NCBI RefSeq assembly: GCF_040545425.1
Contig: NZ_JBEPLW010000010.1
From: Bhargavaea ullalensis
GTDB lineage: Bacteria > Bacillota > Bacilli > Bacillales_A > Planococcaceae
Length of the DNA stretch: 64,000 nucleotides
Strand: one strand, 5' to 3'
The notes under the pieces were generated by a model. That model did not search any database and had not been told where the DNA came from. It saw nothing but the letters and a program-made list of their open reading frames with translations. Position numbers and translations under genes: made by a program. Shown piece by piece: positions 50,952 to 60,189 of this stretch; position 1 is the stretch's first letter; each line of letters begins with the position of its first letter.

Positions 50952-52007
50952 ATGGCGATACCATTTGAACTTGAACATTCAATCGATCTTCTGGAACAGC
51001 TCGTCAACACGCCGAGCCCGTCCGGCTATACGGCAGAGGTCATGCAAAAAGTGGCCGGCATCCTTGAAGAAGCGGGGCTGGAAACCCGGAAAACGAATAA
51101 AGGCGCCGTCATCGCGACGATCAAAGGACAGGACGATGACCGCCAGCGGCTCATCACGGCGCACGTTGACACGCTCGGAGCAATCGTCAAGGAAGTGAAG
51201 CCGTCGGGCCGGCTGAAGCTTGATAAAATCGGCGGCTTCAATTGGAATGCGGCGGAAGGCGAATACTGCACCGTCCATACGGCGGACGGGCGCAAAATCC
51301 GCGGAACCATCCTCATGCACCAGACGACGGTCCATGTGTACCGGGATGCGGGCACGGCGGAGCGGAGCAGCGACAACATCGAAGTGCGTCTCGACGAAAA
51401 AGTGTTCAGTGCGGAAGACACCCGGAAGCTCGGCATCGAAGTCGGAGATTTTGTTTCATTTGATCCCCGGTTTGAACGCTCGGACAGCGGATTCGTCAAA
51501 TCCCGCCATCTGGACGATAAAGCGAGCACCGCGCTGCTGCTGGAACTGGCGGCCTCGATCCGCAAATCCGGCGAGGAACTGCCGCATACGGTCCATTTTT
51601 ATATTTCCAACAACGAGGAAATCGGATTTGGCGGCAATGCGTCGGTTCCGGAGAAAACGGTGGAATACATCGCATTCGACATGGGGGCAATCGGCGATGG
51701 TCAGTCGTCCGATGAATACACGGTCTCGATTTGCGTGAAGGATTCCAGCGGTCCATATCATTATGGTCTGACCCGCCACCTAGCGGAACTGTGCAAAAAA
51801 GACGGCATCCCGCACAAGCTGGACATTTATCCGTACTACGGTTCGGATGCGTCCGCGGCGATCCGGGCAGGCTATGATGTAAAGCATGCGCTCTTTGGGC
51901 CGGGGATCGAATCGTCCCACGCGCTCGAGCGCACACATACTGAATCGCTTGAGGCGGCCGCACGGCTTCTCCGCGCATATGTCATGTCGCCGCTGGTGGA
52001 GGAATGA
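50952..52007 (+). CDS. M42 family metallopeptidase
   Basis: The two-metal site residues are visible in TAHVDTLG, SRHLDDKAS, NNEEIGFGG and SSHALERTH. The protein (351 residues) is a cytoplasmic co-catalytic zinc/cobalt aminopeptidase of the glutamyl- or deblocking-aminopeptidase type. The stop lies 4 bases before murE, suggesting co-transcription. Confidence 0.93.
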   Translation: MAIPFELEHSIDLLEQLVNTPSPSGYTAEVMQKVAGILEEAGLETRKTNKGAVIATIKGQDDDRQRLITAHVDTLGAIVKEVKPSGRLKLDKIGGFNWNAAEGEYCTVHTADGRKIRGTILMHQTTVHVYRDAGTAERSSDNIEVRLDEKVFSAEDTRKLGIEVGDFVSFDPRFERSDSGFVKSRHLDDKASTALLLELAASIRKSGEELPHTVHFYISNNEEIGFGGNASVPEKTVEYIAFDMGAIGDGQSSDEYTVSICVKDSSGPYHYGLTRHLAELCKKDGIPHKLDIYPYYGSDASAAIRAGYDVKHALFGPGIESSHALERTHTESLEAAARLLRAYVMSPLVEE

Positions 52008-52011
52008 TCTG

Positions 52012-53499
52012 ATGGAAACGAAATTATTGCTTGAACAGTTGCCCGTGAAAACAGTGACCGGCACGGTTCCGGACGAAGTGACGGATCTTGCGGTTGATTC
52101 CCGCGCGGTCCAGCCGGGCGGCGCGTTCATCTGCATCAACGGATATACCGTGGACGGCCACGACTACGCGGAAAAGGCGCTTGCGGCGGGTGCCCGGCTG
52201 ATCATTGCCGAGCGGCCGGTCCAGTTTGACCCGGACCGCGCGGCGCTTGTTCTCGTCGACGATACGGCGCGTGCCGAAGGGCTTCTTGCCGCGGCGTTCT
52301 ACGGACATCCTTCGCGCTCGATCCGGCTCATCGGCGTCACCGGCACGAACGGCAAGACGAGCGTGACCGGCATCATCCACGGCATCCTGCGTTCATGCGG
52401 GCGGAAGTCGGCCGCGTCTGGAACGATCGGCTTCGATCTGGACGGGACGCTGTATGAATCGGCGAACACAACGACCGACGCCGTCACGACCCAGCAGATG
52501 ATCCGCCGGGCCGTCCTGGAAGACTGCGACACGATGACGATGGAAGTCTCTTCGCACGGGCTCGTGGAAGGCCGACTTGCCGGCACCGAGTTCGACATTG
52601 CGGTCTTTACGAACTTGACGCATGATCATCTGGACTTCCACGGAACGATGGAACATTACGGCTATGCGAAGGGACTGCTGTTTTCCCAGCTCGGGCAGGA
52701 CACGACCCGCACGAAAGCGGCCGTTCTCAACATTGACGATCCATGGTCGGAGCGGTACCGCCGGATGACGCCGTTTCCTGTGTACAGCTACGGCCTTGCG
52801 GAAAATGCGATGTTCCGCGGAACGGATATCCGCCTGGGGGCCGAGTTGACTTCGTTCATCATGGAAACACCCGAAGGGCCGCAGGACGTGACGATGAACC
52901 TGCTCGGCAAGTTCAATGTGCACAATGCTTTGGCGGCGACCGCGGCGCTCTACGCGTCCGGCTTGCCGCTTGGCGAGATCCTCGACGGCCTCCGGTCGCT
53001 TCCGCCGGTCAAGGGCCGGATGGAGAAGGTGAAGGCGGATCTGCCTGTCACGATGTACGTGGATTACGCGCATACGCCGGATGCCATCGAAAAGGCGATC
53101 GACTCGGTCCTGCCTTACAAAACGAACAAGCTCATCTTCCTGATCGGAACCGGCGGCAACCGCGACCGGTCGAAGCGGCCGATCATGGCGGAAAAGGCAT
53201 CCGTCGCGGACTACGTTGTCCTGACGACGGACGATCCGCGGGACGAGCCATATGATTCGATCACCTCCGAGCTGGCGGCCGGCATGAAGCATGACGGTTT
53301 CGCCTGCATCGGAGACCGGGAAGAAGCGGTCCGCCACGCCGTTTCAGTAGCCGGGGAAGGCGACATCATCATTTTCGCCGGCAAAGGGCATGAGGACTTC
53401 CAGATCATCGGAAATAAAAAGTTTCCGCACAGCGACGCGGCCATCGCCATTGATGAAGCGGAGCGCAAATTCGGACGCAAAGCAGGCGTCCGGGACTGA
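52012..53499 (+). CDS. murE: MurE-family UDP-MurNAc-tripeptide synthetase
   Basis: The Mur ligase domains are complete: N-terminal UDP-binding, ATP loop GTNGKT (111-116), central NLTHDHLDFHGTME and C-terminal GTGGNRDRSKRP and GKGHEDFQI. At the residue-selection motif, where DNPR selects meso-diaminopimelate in classic MurE, this protein has DDPR (407-410), so the third amino acid (DAP or Lys) cannot be assigned. It is not inside a division/cell-wall cluster but follows an M42 peptidase. In Bacillales such copies can be the sole MurE or a paralogue. Confidence 0.9.
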   Translation: METKLLLEQLPVKTVTGTVPDEVTDLAVDSRAVQPGGAFICINGYTVDGHDYAEKALAAGARLIIAERPVQFDPDRAALVLVDDTARAEGLLAAAFYGHPSRSIRLIGVTGTNGKTSVTGIIHGILRSCGRKSAASGTIGFDLDGTLYESANTTTDAVTTQQMIRRAVLEDCDTMTMEVSSHGLVEGRLAGTEFDIAVFTNLTHDHLDFHGTMEHYGYAKGLLFSQLGQDTTRTKAAVLNIDDPWSERYRRMTPFPVYSYGLAENAMFRGTDIRLGAELTSFIMETPEGPQDVTMNLLGKFNVHNALAATAALYASGLPLGEILDGLRSLPPVKGRMEKVKADLPVTMYVDYAHTPDAIEKAIDSVLPYKTNKLIFLIGTGGNRDRSKRPIMAEKASVADYVVLTTDDPRDEPYDSITSELAAGMKHDGFACIGDREEAVRHAVSVAGEGDIIIFAGKGHEDFQIIGNKKFPHSDAAIAIDEAERKFGRKAGVRD

Positions 53500-53611
53500 C
53501 CCGGCGGCCGGAAAGGAACTTCCTTTCCGGCCTTCCGCGTGAAAAAGCTTGAATTCCCGCTGTGCGGTCTCTATGATGAGAAAAGCTGAAAACATGAGGA
53601 GAAATGGAAAT

Positions 53612-55186
53612 ATGGATCAACCACTCAAGAACGAAATCGCTTCGCGCCGGACATTTGCAATCATCTCGCACCCGGATGCCGGCAAAACGACGATGACGGA
53701 AAAACTGCTTTTATTCGGAGGCGCCATCCGGGATGCCGGCACTGTCAAAGGGAAGAAATCCGGAAAATTTGCAACATCCGACTGGATGGAGATCGAGAAG
53801 CAGCGCGGCATTTCCGTGACGAGCTCCGTGCTCCAGTTCGACTACGACGGCAAGCGGGTCAACATACTTGATACACCGGGCCACGAAGACTTCAGTGAAG
53901 ACACGTACCGGACGCTCATGGCCGTCGACTCGGCCGTCATGATGGTCGACTCCGCGAAAGGGATCGAGCCGCAGACGATCAAGCTGTTCAAAGTCTGCCG
54001 CATGCGGGGGATTCCGATCTTCACGTTCATGAACAAAATGGACCGGATGGGGAAAGAGCCGCTCGAACTGATGGAAGAACTCGAAGAAGTGCTCGGCATC
54101 GAATCGTATGCGATGAACTGGCCGATCGGCATGGGCAAAGAGTTCATGGGCATCTATGACCGTCATAACCGCCGGGTGGAACTGGCCCGCGGGGAAGGAG
54201 ACGGCCGGTTCCTCGAGGTCGGCGAAGACGGCGATCTCACCGAACCGAATCCAATTCAGGACTCGTCCTACTTCCGCCAGGCGGTGGATGACGTCCAACT
54301 GCTGGATGAGGCGGGGAATTCCTTTGATGTGGACCGGGTGAAAAACGGTGAACTGACGCCGGTCTTCTTCGGATCCGCACTGACGAACTTCGGCGTCCAG
54401 ACGTTCCTGGAAACGTATTTGAAGTTTGCGCCGGCACCGCAGCCGCGGACAACGTCGGACGGCGGGGAAGTGAACCCGTACGACGACGAGTTCACCGGCT
54501 TCATCTTCAAGATCCAGGCGAACATGAACCCGGCCCACCGCGACCGCATCGCATTCGTCCGGATCGTCTCGGGTGAATTCGATCGCGGCATGCAGGTGAC
54601 GGTCCCGCGGATTCCGAAGACATTCAAGGTGAGCCAGTCCACCCAGTTTCTCGCCGATGACCGGGAAACCGTCAACATGGCCGTCGCCGGCGACATCATC
54701 GGCCTGTATGACACGGGGAACTACCAGATCGGCGACACGATCACAGGCGGCAAGGGACGGTTTTCGTTTGAGGCGCTGCCGCAGTTCACACCGGAACTGT
54801 TCGTCAAAGTCACTCCGAAGAACGTCATGAAATCGAAACACTTCCACAAGGGCATCCTCCAGCTTGTCCAGGAAGGCGCCATCCAATACTACAAGACGCT
54901 TCATACAGAGGAAGTCATCCTCGGGGCGGTCGGACAGCTGCAGTTTGAGGTGTTCGAGCACCGCATGAAGAACGAGTACAATTCCGAAGTGAACATGGAG
55001 CACATCGGCTCGAAAGTCGCCCGCTGGATCGAAAATGAAGGCGACGTGAAAGAATCTATGACCGGCCCGCGCAGCATGCTCGTCAAGGACCGCTACGAAC
55101 GGCTCGTGTTCCTGTTCGAGAACGACTTCGCCCTCCGCTGGTTCCAGGACAAAAATCCGGACATCCAGCTGTACAGCCTGCTTTAA
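53612..55186 (+). CDS. prfC: Peptide chain release factor 3
   Basis: RF3 is a GTPase that recycles RF1/RF2. G1 HPDAGKTT (20-27), the G3 DTPGHEDFSEDTYR and the G4 NKMDR motifs are present, with the RF3 C-terminal domain ending in NPDIQLYSLL. 524 residues. RF3 is absent from B. subtilis but present in staphylococci and Planococcaceae. ATG 53612 follows AGGAG. A hairpin terminator lies after it. Confidence 0.95.
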   Translation: MDQPLKNEIASRRTFAIISHPDAGKTTMTEKLLLFGGAIRDAGTVKGKKSGKFATSDWMEIEKQRGISVTSSVLQFDYDGKRVNILDTPGHEDFSEDTYRTLMAVDSAVMMVDSAKGIEPQTIKLFKVCRMRGIPIFTFMNKMDRMGKEPLELMEELEEVLGIESYAMNWPIGMGKEFMGIYDRHNRRVELARGEGDGRFLEVGEDGDLTEPNPIQDSSYFRQAVDDVQLLDEAGNSFDVDRVKNGELTPVFFGSALTNFGVQTFLETYLKFAPAPQPRTTSDGGEVNPYDDEFTGFIFKIQANMNPAHRDRIAFVRIVSGEFDRGMQVTVPRIPKTFKVSQSTQFLADDRETVNMAVAGDIIGLYDTGNYQIGDTITGGKGRFSFEALPQFTPELFVKVTPKNVMKSKHFHKGILQLVQEGAIQYYKTLHTEEVILGAVGQLQFEVFEHRMKNEYNSEVNMEHIGSKVARWIENEGDVKESMTGPRSMLVKDRYERLVFLFENDFALRWFQDKNPDIQLYSLL

Positions 55187-55205
55187 TCAAACCCAATCGA
55201 CCCGG

Positions 55206-55232
55206 ACAGCCCACTGGCTGCCCGGATTTTTT
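55206..55232 (+). terminator. Terminator after prfC
   Basis: CCGGACAGCC and GGCTGCCCGG form the stem around CACT, followed by ATTTTTT. Confidence 0.85.
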
Positions 55233-55287
55233 GGTGATCGGGCCGCGAGCCTTCTCCGATTGAGTCTGAAACTGGACACGATCGCCC

Positions 55288-55440
55288 ATGAATCCACTCA
55301 TCCCGTCAACGCGCTCACTCACGGGATCTATGATTCCACTCGTCGCGTCAACGCGCTCACTCACGGGGCCTATGATTCCACTCGACCTGGGGGCTCCATG
55401 AATCCACCCAATCTCGGCAACGCGCTCACCCACGAGAGCA
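55288..55440. repeat. Family A 21-bp tandem array (locus 2)
   Basis: Units begin at 55288, 55309, 55330, 55351 and 55372 (21-bp steps), then 55398 and 55420. The same two alternating cores as at locus 1 occur: ATGA(A/T)TCCACTC and ACGCGCTCACTCA. The linker 55441-55626 to family B shows similarity to the linker at 2936-3058, with shared words such as AACGCTT and ACACT. No gene is seen in 55233-56002. Confidence 0.9.
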
Positions 55441-55626
55441 TCGTATTGTGTAAACGCCATCAGTCGAAGACATCCGCTCGCTTACCGCGGGCGTTTCCTC
55501 AGCCTCCTCGAGCTGCGCTCTGCGGGGTCTTCAGCTAACGCTTATCCAGCAGGTGTCTCGCAGATTTCTTCTCCTTCTCAGTAGGAATTCCACGATAATT
55601 GGACACTATCTCTTCTTTTCAGGAGC

Positions 55627-55818
55627 GAGTCGTACGGATCCACTTTTCCGGGGGGCGAGTCGTACGGATTCGTCCCTGAACCGTACGGATCCGTCCTTGA
55701 GTCGTACGGATTCCGCCTTGAGTCGTACGGGTCCACTCTCCCGGGGGCGAGTCGTACGGATGTACCCTTCGTCCCCGAGTCGTTCCTCTTCCACCCTGAA
55801 CCGTACGCATTCCTCTTT
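55627..55818. repeat. Family B 21-bp tandem array (locus 2)
   Basis: Eight units with core GA(G/A)(T/C)CGTACGGAT begin at 55627, 55657, 55678, 55699, 55720, 55749, 55777 and 55798. Most steps are 21 bp, with 28-30 bp steps after units whose tail is extended by a GGGGGC-type string, as at locus 1. Unlike locus 1 the tails differ from unit to unit. Confidence 0.9.
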
Positions 55819-56002
55819 CCCTGCCGGTCATCCACCTTATTAGAGGCCATGCGAACGGTTGTCCAGGGCACCGTTCGTCCTTCATTTCGCCTCATTCTCG
55901 CCTGTTTCTGCAGATTCGGCCAGTTTATTCCCCGCCGGCGTTGAAGGATGGCTGCCGGATTCGGTATGATGGAGGTATGTATGTGGAAGTGGGGTCAGTC
56001 CT

Positions 56003-59000
56003 ATGAAAATCAGTGAATTCTCCATCAGGCGGCCGGTCTTCACAATCGTGACGATGTTGCTCGTCCTGATTCTCGGCGTCGTGTCGTTTCTGAAGATTCC
56101 GCTCACGCTTATCCCTGAGCTGAATCCGCCGGTTGCGGTGGTTGTGACGAATTATTCCGGCGCGGGGCCGGAGGAAGTGAGCGAAAAAGTCACGAAGCCG
56201 CTGGAAAACAATCTTTCCACGCTGCCGGGGCTGAAGAAGATCCAGTCGATGTCCCAGGAAGGGGCCAATCTCCTGTTCCTGGAGTTTGACTGGTCGACGG
56301 AGATTGATGATGTGCAGATGGACGTCCTGCAGAGGATCGACCAGACGCCGCTTCCGGATGATGCCGGAAAGCCGCAGTTCCTGAAGTTCGACCCTTCACA
56401 GTTTCCGGTCATCCAGCTGTCGCTGAGGGCTGAAGAAGGAACCGGGGATATCCGCGACATTGCGGACCGCCTGGAGACCGAGCTTCGGAGGACAGAGGGC
56501 GTGGCGAGCGTCACGGTCTCTGCGAAGCTGGTGGAGGACGTCGCGGTGGAGCTGGATCCTGCCAAGTTGGAAGAGCGCGGCCTTTCCCAGTCGGACGTCG
56601 TCCAGGCGCTGCGGGCGAACAATATTTCACTGCCCGGCGAACCGGTCAATACGGAAGAAGGGCAGCGGCTCACGACGCGTGTCATGAGCACGCTCGTGTC
56701 CATGGACGAAATCAGGGACCTCGTCCTCACCGTCAATCCGGTGGACGGCAAGGAAGTGAAAATCGGGGACGTCGCCGAAGTAGAAGCGGCCCAAGATGAA
56801 GAAATGACCACCCGCACGGACGACGAACCGTCGGTCATCATGTCGGTGCTCCAGGAATCGGGCGCCAATACGGCGGACGTCTCGAAATCATTCAAGGAGT
56901 CGCTTGACAAGCTGCTGAAAAAGAAAGACTTCAGCGGCGTCCAGGCGGACATCCTGTTTGACCAGGGAGATTACATCGCACTGGCCATCGGCAACATCGG
57001 ACAGTCCCTTATCCTCGGCGGAATTTTCGCGATGATCGTCCTGTTCCTCTTCCTGAAGACGGTGAAGAGCCCGGCGATCATCGGTGTGGCGATTCCATAT
57101 TCGGTTATCGTCACATTCGTCCTTATGTATTTTGCCGATTTTGCGCTGAATATCCTGACGCTCGGTGCGCTTGCGCTCGGGATCGGGATGCTCGTGGACA
57201 ACGCGATCGTCGTCATCGAAAACATCGAACGTCACCTGGCGCTCGGCAAGCGGCCGAGACAGGCAGCGCTGGACGGCACGAAAGAGGTCGGGGGCGCCAT
57301 CACCGCGTCGACTCTGACCACGATCGCCGTATTCGTCCCGGTCATCTTCATTTCCGGGCTGATCGGCCGGATTTTCACGGAGTTCGCCCTGACGATTTCG
57401 TTCAGCTTGCTGGCATCGCTTGCGGTCGCTTTGACCGTCATCCCGATGATGGCGTCCCGGATGCTGGAGCGGCCGAAGCGCAATCTCGAGGCCCGGCGCC
57501 GGCGGTCGAAAACCTATAAGAATTTCGAACGTTCGATCAACTGGTCGCTCAGCCACAGGCCCGCAGTGCTCGGCATGACCTTGTTCCTGCTCGTTGCGGG
57601 CTCTCTCGGACTCTGGCGGGTCGGAACGGAATTCCTGCCGGCGACGGATGAAGGGTTCGTCAGCATTGCGGTCAATCTGCCGGACGGGGCCTCCCTGGAT
57701 GCAACCGACCGGGTGATCCGCAAAATCGAGGACCGGCTGCGCGATGAAAAAGACGTGGATGTGTATGTAAGCCTGACGGGCGGAACCCAGCAGGGACTTG
57801 CACAGGGGTCCGGCGAGGCGGACAGGGGTGAGCTGTACGTTAAGCTAAAACCGCTGAATGAACGGTCCAGATCGGTATTTGAATTTGTCGACGACGTCCA
57901 GCCGGAAGTGAAGAAGGACATCGGGGACGAGGCCGAAGTGACGTTCAATTTACAAACGGCGGCGGGCTCTTCGCCGAACACGCTGACGTTCACGCTGTCC
58001 GATCCGGACGGTGCCCGGCTGGAGAATGAGTCGGACAAGCTGATGAAACGGCTGCCGCGCGTCGACGGCTTCACCGAGGTGTCCAATGACCTCGTGGAGG
58101 CGGTCGAAGAAATCCGCATCGTCGTGGACCGGGAAGCCGCATCGGCGAATGGCATGGCACCTGCCCAGATCGCCGATACTGTCAACAACATGACACGGGG
58201 TGTGCCGGCCACGCAAATCGTGGAGGACGGAGATGTCCGGACGGTCCATGTGGTGCTCGGAGGCGAGGCGGGCAACAGTCTGGATGGCCTAAAGGAGATG
58301 AAGCTGAGAACACCTTCGGGCACATTCGTCCGCCTGGCGGACCTGGCAGACGTCACCGTCGAGGAAGGCCCGGCCGCAATCAGAAGGGTGGACCAGGCGG
58401 ATGCAATCCGGTTCACCGTCCACCATGAGTCCGGTCTCACGCTCGGGGAAGCCACGAAGAAAGTGAAGGAAGAAATCGAAAAAGCGCACATCTCCGATGA
58501 GACGGATCTGACATTCGGAGGGGACCGCGAACTGTTTGAGAGTGCAATCGGGGATATGACGATGGCCGTCATACTTGCCGTGGTCCTCGTATATATTGTG
58601 ATGGCGGCCCAGTTCGAATCATTCAAGTATCCGCTCGTCATCATGTTCACCGTCCCGCTCATGATCATCGGAGTGGCGGTGGCGCTGTTTGCGACAAATA
58701 CCCCGCTCAGTGTGTCGGCCATCATCGGAATCCTCATCCTTGTCGGGATCGTCGTCAACAACGGCATCGTGCTTGTCGACTACATCAACCAGCGAAAGGC
58801 GCAGGGCATGGCTTCATTGGAGGCGATCGTCGTCTCCGTGAAGGACCGTGCCCGGCCGATCCTCATGACTGCGCTGACGACGATTCTCGGCCTGCTGCCG
58901 CTTGCTCTTGGCATCGGCGAAGGAACCGAGATCAACCAGCCGATGGGGATTGCGGTCATCGGCGGGCTCATCAGCTCGACCGCCCTGACGTTGTTCGTTG

Positions 59001-59077
59001 TTCCGGTCATCTACAGTCTGTTTGATCCGGAAACGAGAAAGTTGAAAAAGGACAAGACAACCGCACGGGATCTGTGA
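56003..59077 (+). CDS. swrC: RND superfamily efflux permease, SwrC-like
   Basis: The 1024-residue protein has the RND layout: helix 1, a large extracytoplasmic loop, helices 2-6, a second loop and helices 7-12. Helix 4 includes LALGIGMLVDNAIVVIEN, with the proton-relay Asp, and the second half LVGIVVNNGIVLVDYIN is present. Gram-positive homologues include SwrC (YerP) of B. subtilis, which confers surfactin resistance. No outer-membrane or adaptor partner is nearby. Confidence 0.93.
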   Translation: MKISEFSIRRPVFTIVTMLLVLILGVVSFLKIPLTLIPELNPPVAVVVTNYSGAGPEEVSEKVTKPLENNLSTLPGLKKIQSMSQEGANLLFLEFDWSTEIDDVQMDVLQRIDQTPLPDDAGKPQFLKFDPSQFPVIQLSLRAEEGTGDIRDIADRLETELRRTEGVASVTVSAKLVEDVAVELDPAKLEERGLSQSDVVQALRANNISLPGEPVNTEEGQRLTTRVMSTLVSMDEIRDLVLTVNPVDGKEVKIGDVAEVEAAQDEEMTTRTDDEPSVIMSVLQESGANTADVSKSFKESLDKLLKKKDFSGVQADILFDQGDYIALAIGNIGQSLILGGIFAMIVLFLFLKTVKSPAIIGVAIPYSVIVTFVLMYFADFALNILTLGALALGIGMLVDNAIVVIENIERHLALGKRPRQAALDGTKEVGGAITASTLTTIAVFVPVIFISGLIGRIFTEFALTISFSLLASLAVALTVIPMMASRMLERPKRNLEARRRRSKTYKNFERSINWSLSHRPAVLGMTLFLLVAGSLGLWRVGTEFLPATDEGFVSIAVNLPDGASLDATDRVIRKIEDRLRDEKDVDVYVSLTGGTQQGLAQGSGEADRGELYVKLKPLNERSRSVFEFVDDVQPEVKKDIGDEAEVTFNLQTAAGSSPNTLTFTLSDPDGARLENESDKLMKRLPRVDGFTEVSNDLVEAVEEIRIVVDREAASANGMAPAQIADTVNNMTRGVPATQIVEDGDVRTVHVVLGGEAGNSLDGLKEMKLRTPSGTFVRLADLADVTVEEGPAAIRRVDQADAIRFTVHHESGLTLGEATKKVKEEIEKAHISDETDLTFGGDRELFESAIGDMTMAVILAVVLVYIVMAAQFESFKYPLVIMFTVPLMIIGVAVALFATNTPLSVSAIIGILILVGIVVNNGIVLVDYINQRKAQGMASLEAIVVSVKDRARPILMTALTTILGLLPLALGIGEGTEINQPMGIAVIGGLISSTALTLFVVPVIYSLFDPETRKLKKDKTTARDL

Positions 59078-59108
59078 TAAAATGACGACAACGGAAAACT
59101 GAATCTGC

Positions 59109-59262
59109 TTTGACACTGTCAAAGGGGAGTAGCTATAGGGAAACCTATTTCATAATCGTCATTACATGGCTTTGGCCATCGGTTATGATAGGGCCGCCTC
59201 ATGAAAATGGGGCGGCGCTTAGCGAGACCTTTGCCCGCTTATTCGGGCAAGGGTCTTTTTGT
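59109..59262 (+). promoter_or_regulatory. yybP-ykoY manganese riboswitch with terminator
   Basis: The conserved aptamer pieces appear in order: AAAGGGGAGTAGC (59121-59133), the GGCCGCCTCAT/GGCGGC stem, and TTAGCGAGACCTTTGCC (59219-59235). The last overlaps the stem of a terminator (GACCTTTGCCCG/CGGGCAAGGGTC plus T tract, 59225-59262). Mn2+ binding should hold the aptamer open and allow read-through into terC. Confidence 0.95.
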
Positions 59263-59291
59263 TTTCCGCCAACAAGGGAGGGAACCTGAAA

Positions 59292-60056
59292 TTGGATACA
59301 ATCTTGCTTGAATACGGATGGGTGCTCATCGTACTCGTCGTACTGGAAGGGCTGCTTGCGGCAGACAATGCAGTCGTCATGGCGGTCATGGTGAAGCACC
59401 TGCCGCCTGAAAAGAGAAAGAAGGCCCTGTTCTACGGGCTGCTCGGTGCATTCGTCTTCAGGTTTGCCGCGCTCTTCATGATCACAATCCTCGTGGATAT
59501 CTGGCAGATCCAGGCCATCGGGGCCGCTTACCTGCTGTTCATCTCGATCAAAAACCTGTATGACATGAAAAAGCACAAAAACGGCGGGGACGGTCATGTG
59601 GAAAAACCGAAAAAACAGTCCGGCTTCTGGATGACCGTCGTCAAGGTGGAACTCGCCGACATCGCATTCGCCATCGATTCGATGCTGGCTGCCGTGGCCA
59701 TCGCCGTCACGCTTCCTGAACTCGGGGACTTTCATATCGGGGGCATCAACGGCGGACAATTTTCCGTCATGTTCCTCGGAGGCGTGATCGGACTGATCAT
59801 CATGCGGTTCGCCGCGACCTGGTTCGTCCGGCTGCTCGACAAATATCCGGCGCTTGAGGGCGCTGCCTTCGCCATCGTCGGGTGGGTCGGCGTGAAGCTC
59901 GTTGTCCTGACGCTCGGCCACGAGGACCTCGCCATCATTGACCCTCACTTCCCGCATTCGACGCTTTGGAAGACCATTTTCTGGTCAGTCCTCCTGCTCA
60001 TCGCCGTGCTTGGTGTACTGATCGGAATCCGGAATGACAAGAAAAAAACAGCCTGA
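59292..60056 (+). CDS. TerC family membrane protein (YkoY/MeeY-like)
   Basis: The 254-residue protein has seven predicted helices and the TerC signature EGLLAADNAVVMAVMVKHLP with the conserved Asp, repeated as ELADIAFAIDSMLA. The manganese riboswitch upstream points to Mn2+ export or supply of Mn2+ to secreted enzymes, as for YkoY. TTG 59292 is 8 bases after AGGGAGGGA; CTG 59286 is not supported. A terminator (60072-60121) follows. Confidence 0.92.
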   Translation: MDTILLEYGWVLIVLVVLEGLLAADNAVVMAVMVKHLPPEKRKKALFYGLLGAFVFRFAALFMITILVDIWQIQAIGAAYLLFISIKNLYDMKKHKNGGDGHVEKPKKQSGFWMTVVKVELADIAFAIDSMLAAVAIAVTLPELGDFHIGGINGGQFSVMFLGGVIGLIIMRFAATWFVRLLDKYPALEGAAFAIVGWVGVKLVVLTLGHEDLAIIDPHFPHSTLWKTIFWSVLLLIAVLGVLIGIRNDKKKTA

Positions 60057-60071
60057 TTCAAATCACAAAAA

Positions 60072-60121
60072 AGTAAAAACGGCAATGGACTGCCCGCCAG
60101 TTCCATTGCCGCTTTCTTTTT
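60072..60121 (+). terminator. Terminator after terC
   Basis: AAAAACGGCAATGGA and TCCATTGCCGCTTT pair around a GC-rich inner part, then TTTTTG. Confidence 0.88.
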
Positions 60122-60189
60122 GAGCTGTTTTTCTTTAGAATGAAGTTTATTCTTTATCATCGGTCCATTTTGAAAGGATCTGGAATGAC

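Noticed and set aside
55260..55538. Plus-strand frame encoding NALTHG/YDSTR heptads
   Set aside because: Translation of family A units; spacing changes of 26 and 22 bases would break the frame pattern, and no ribosome site exists.
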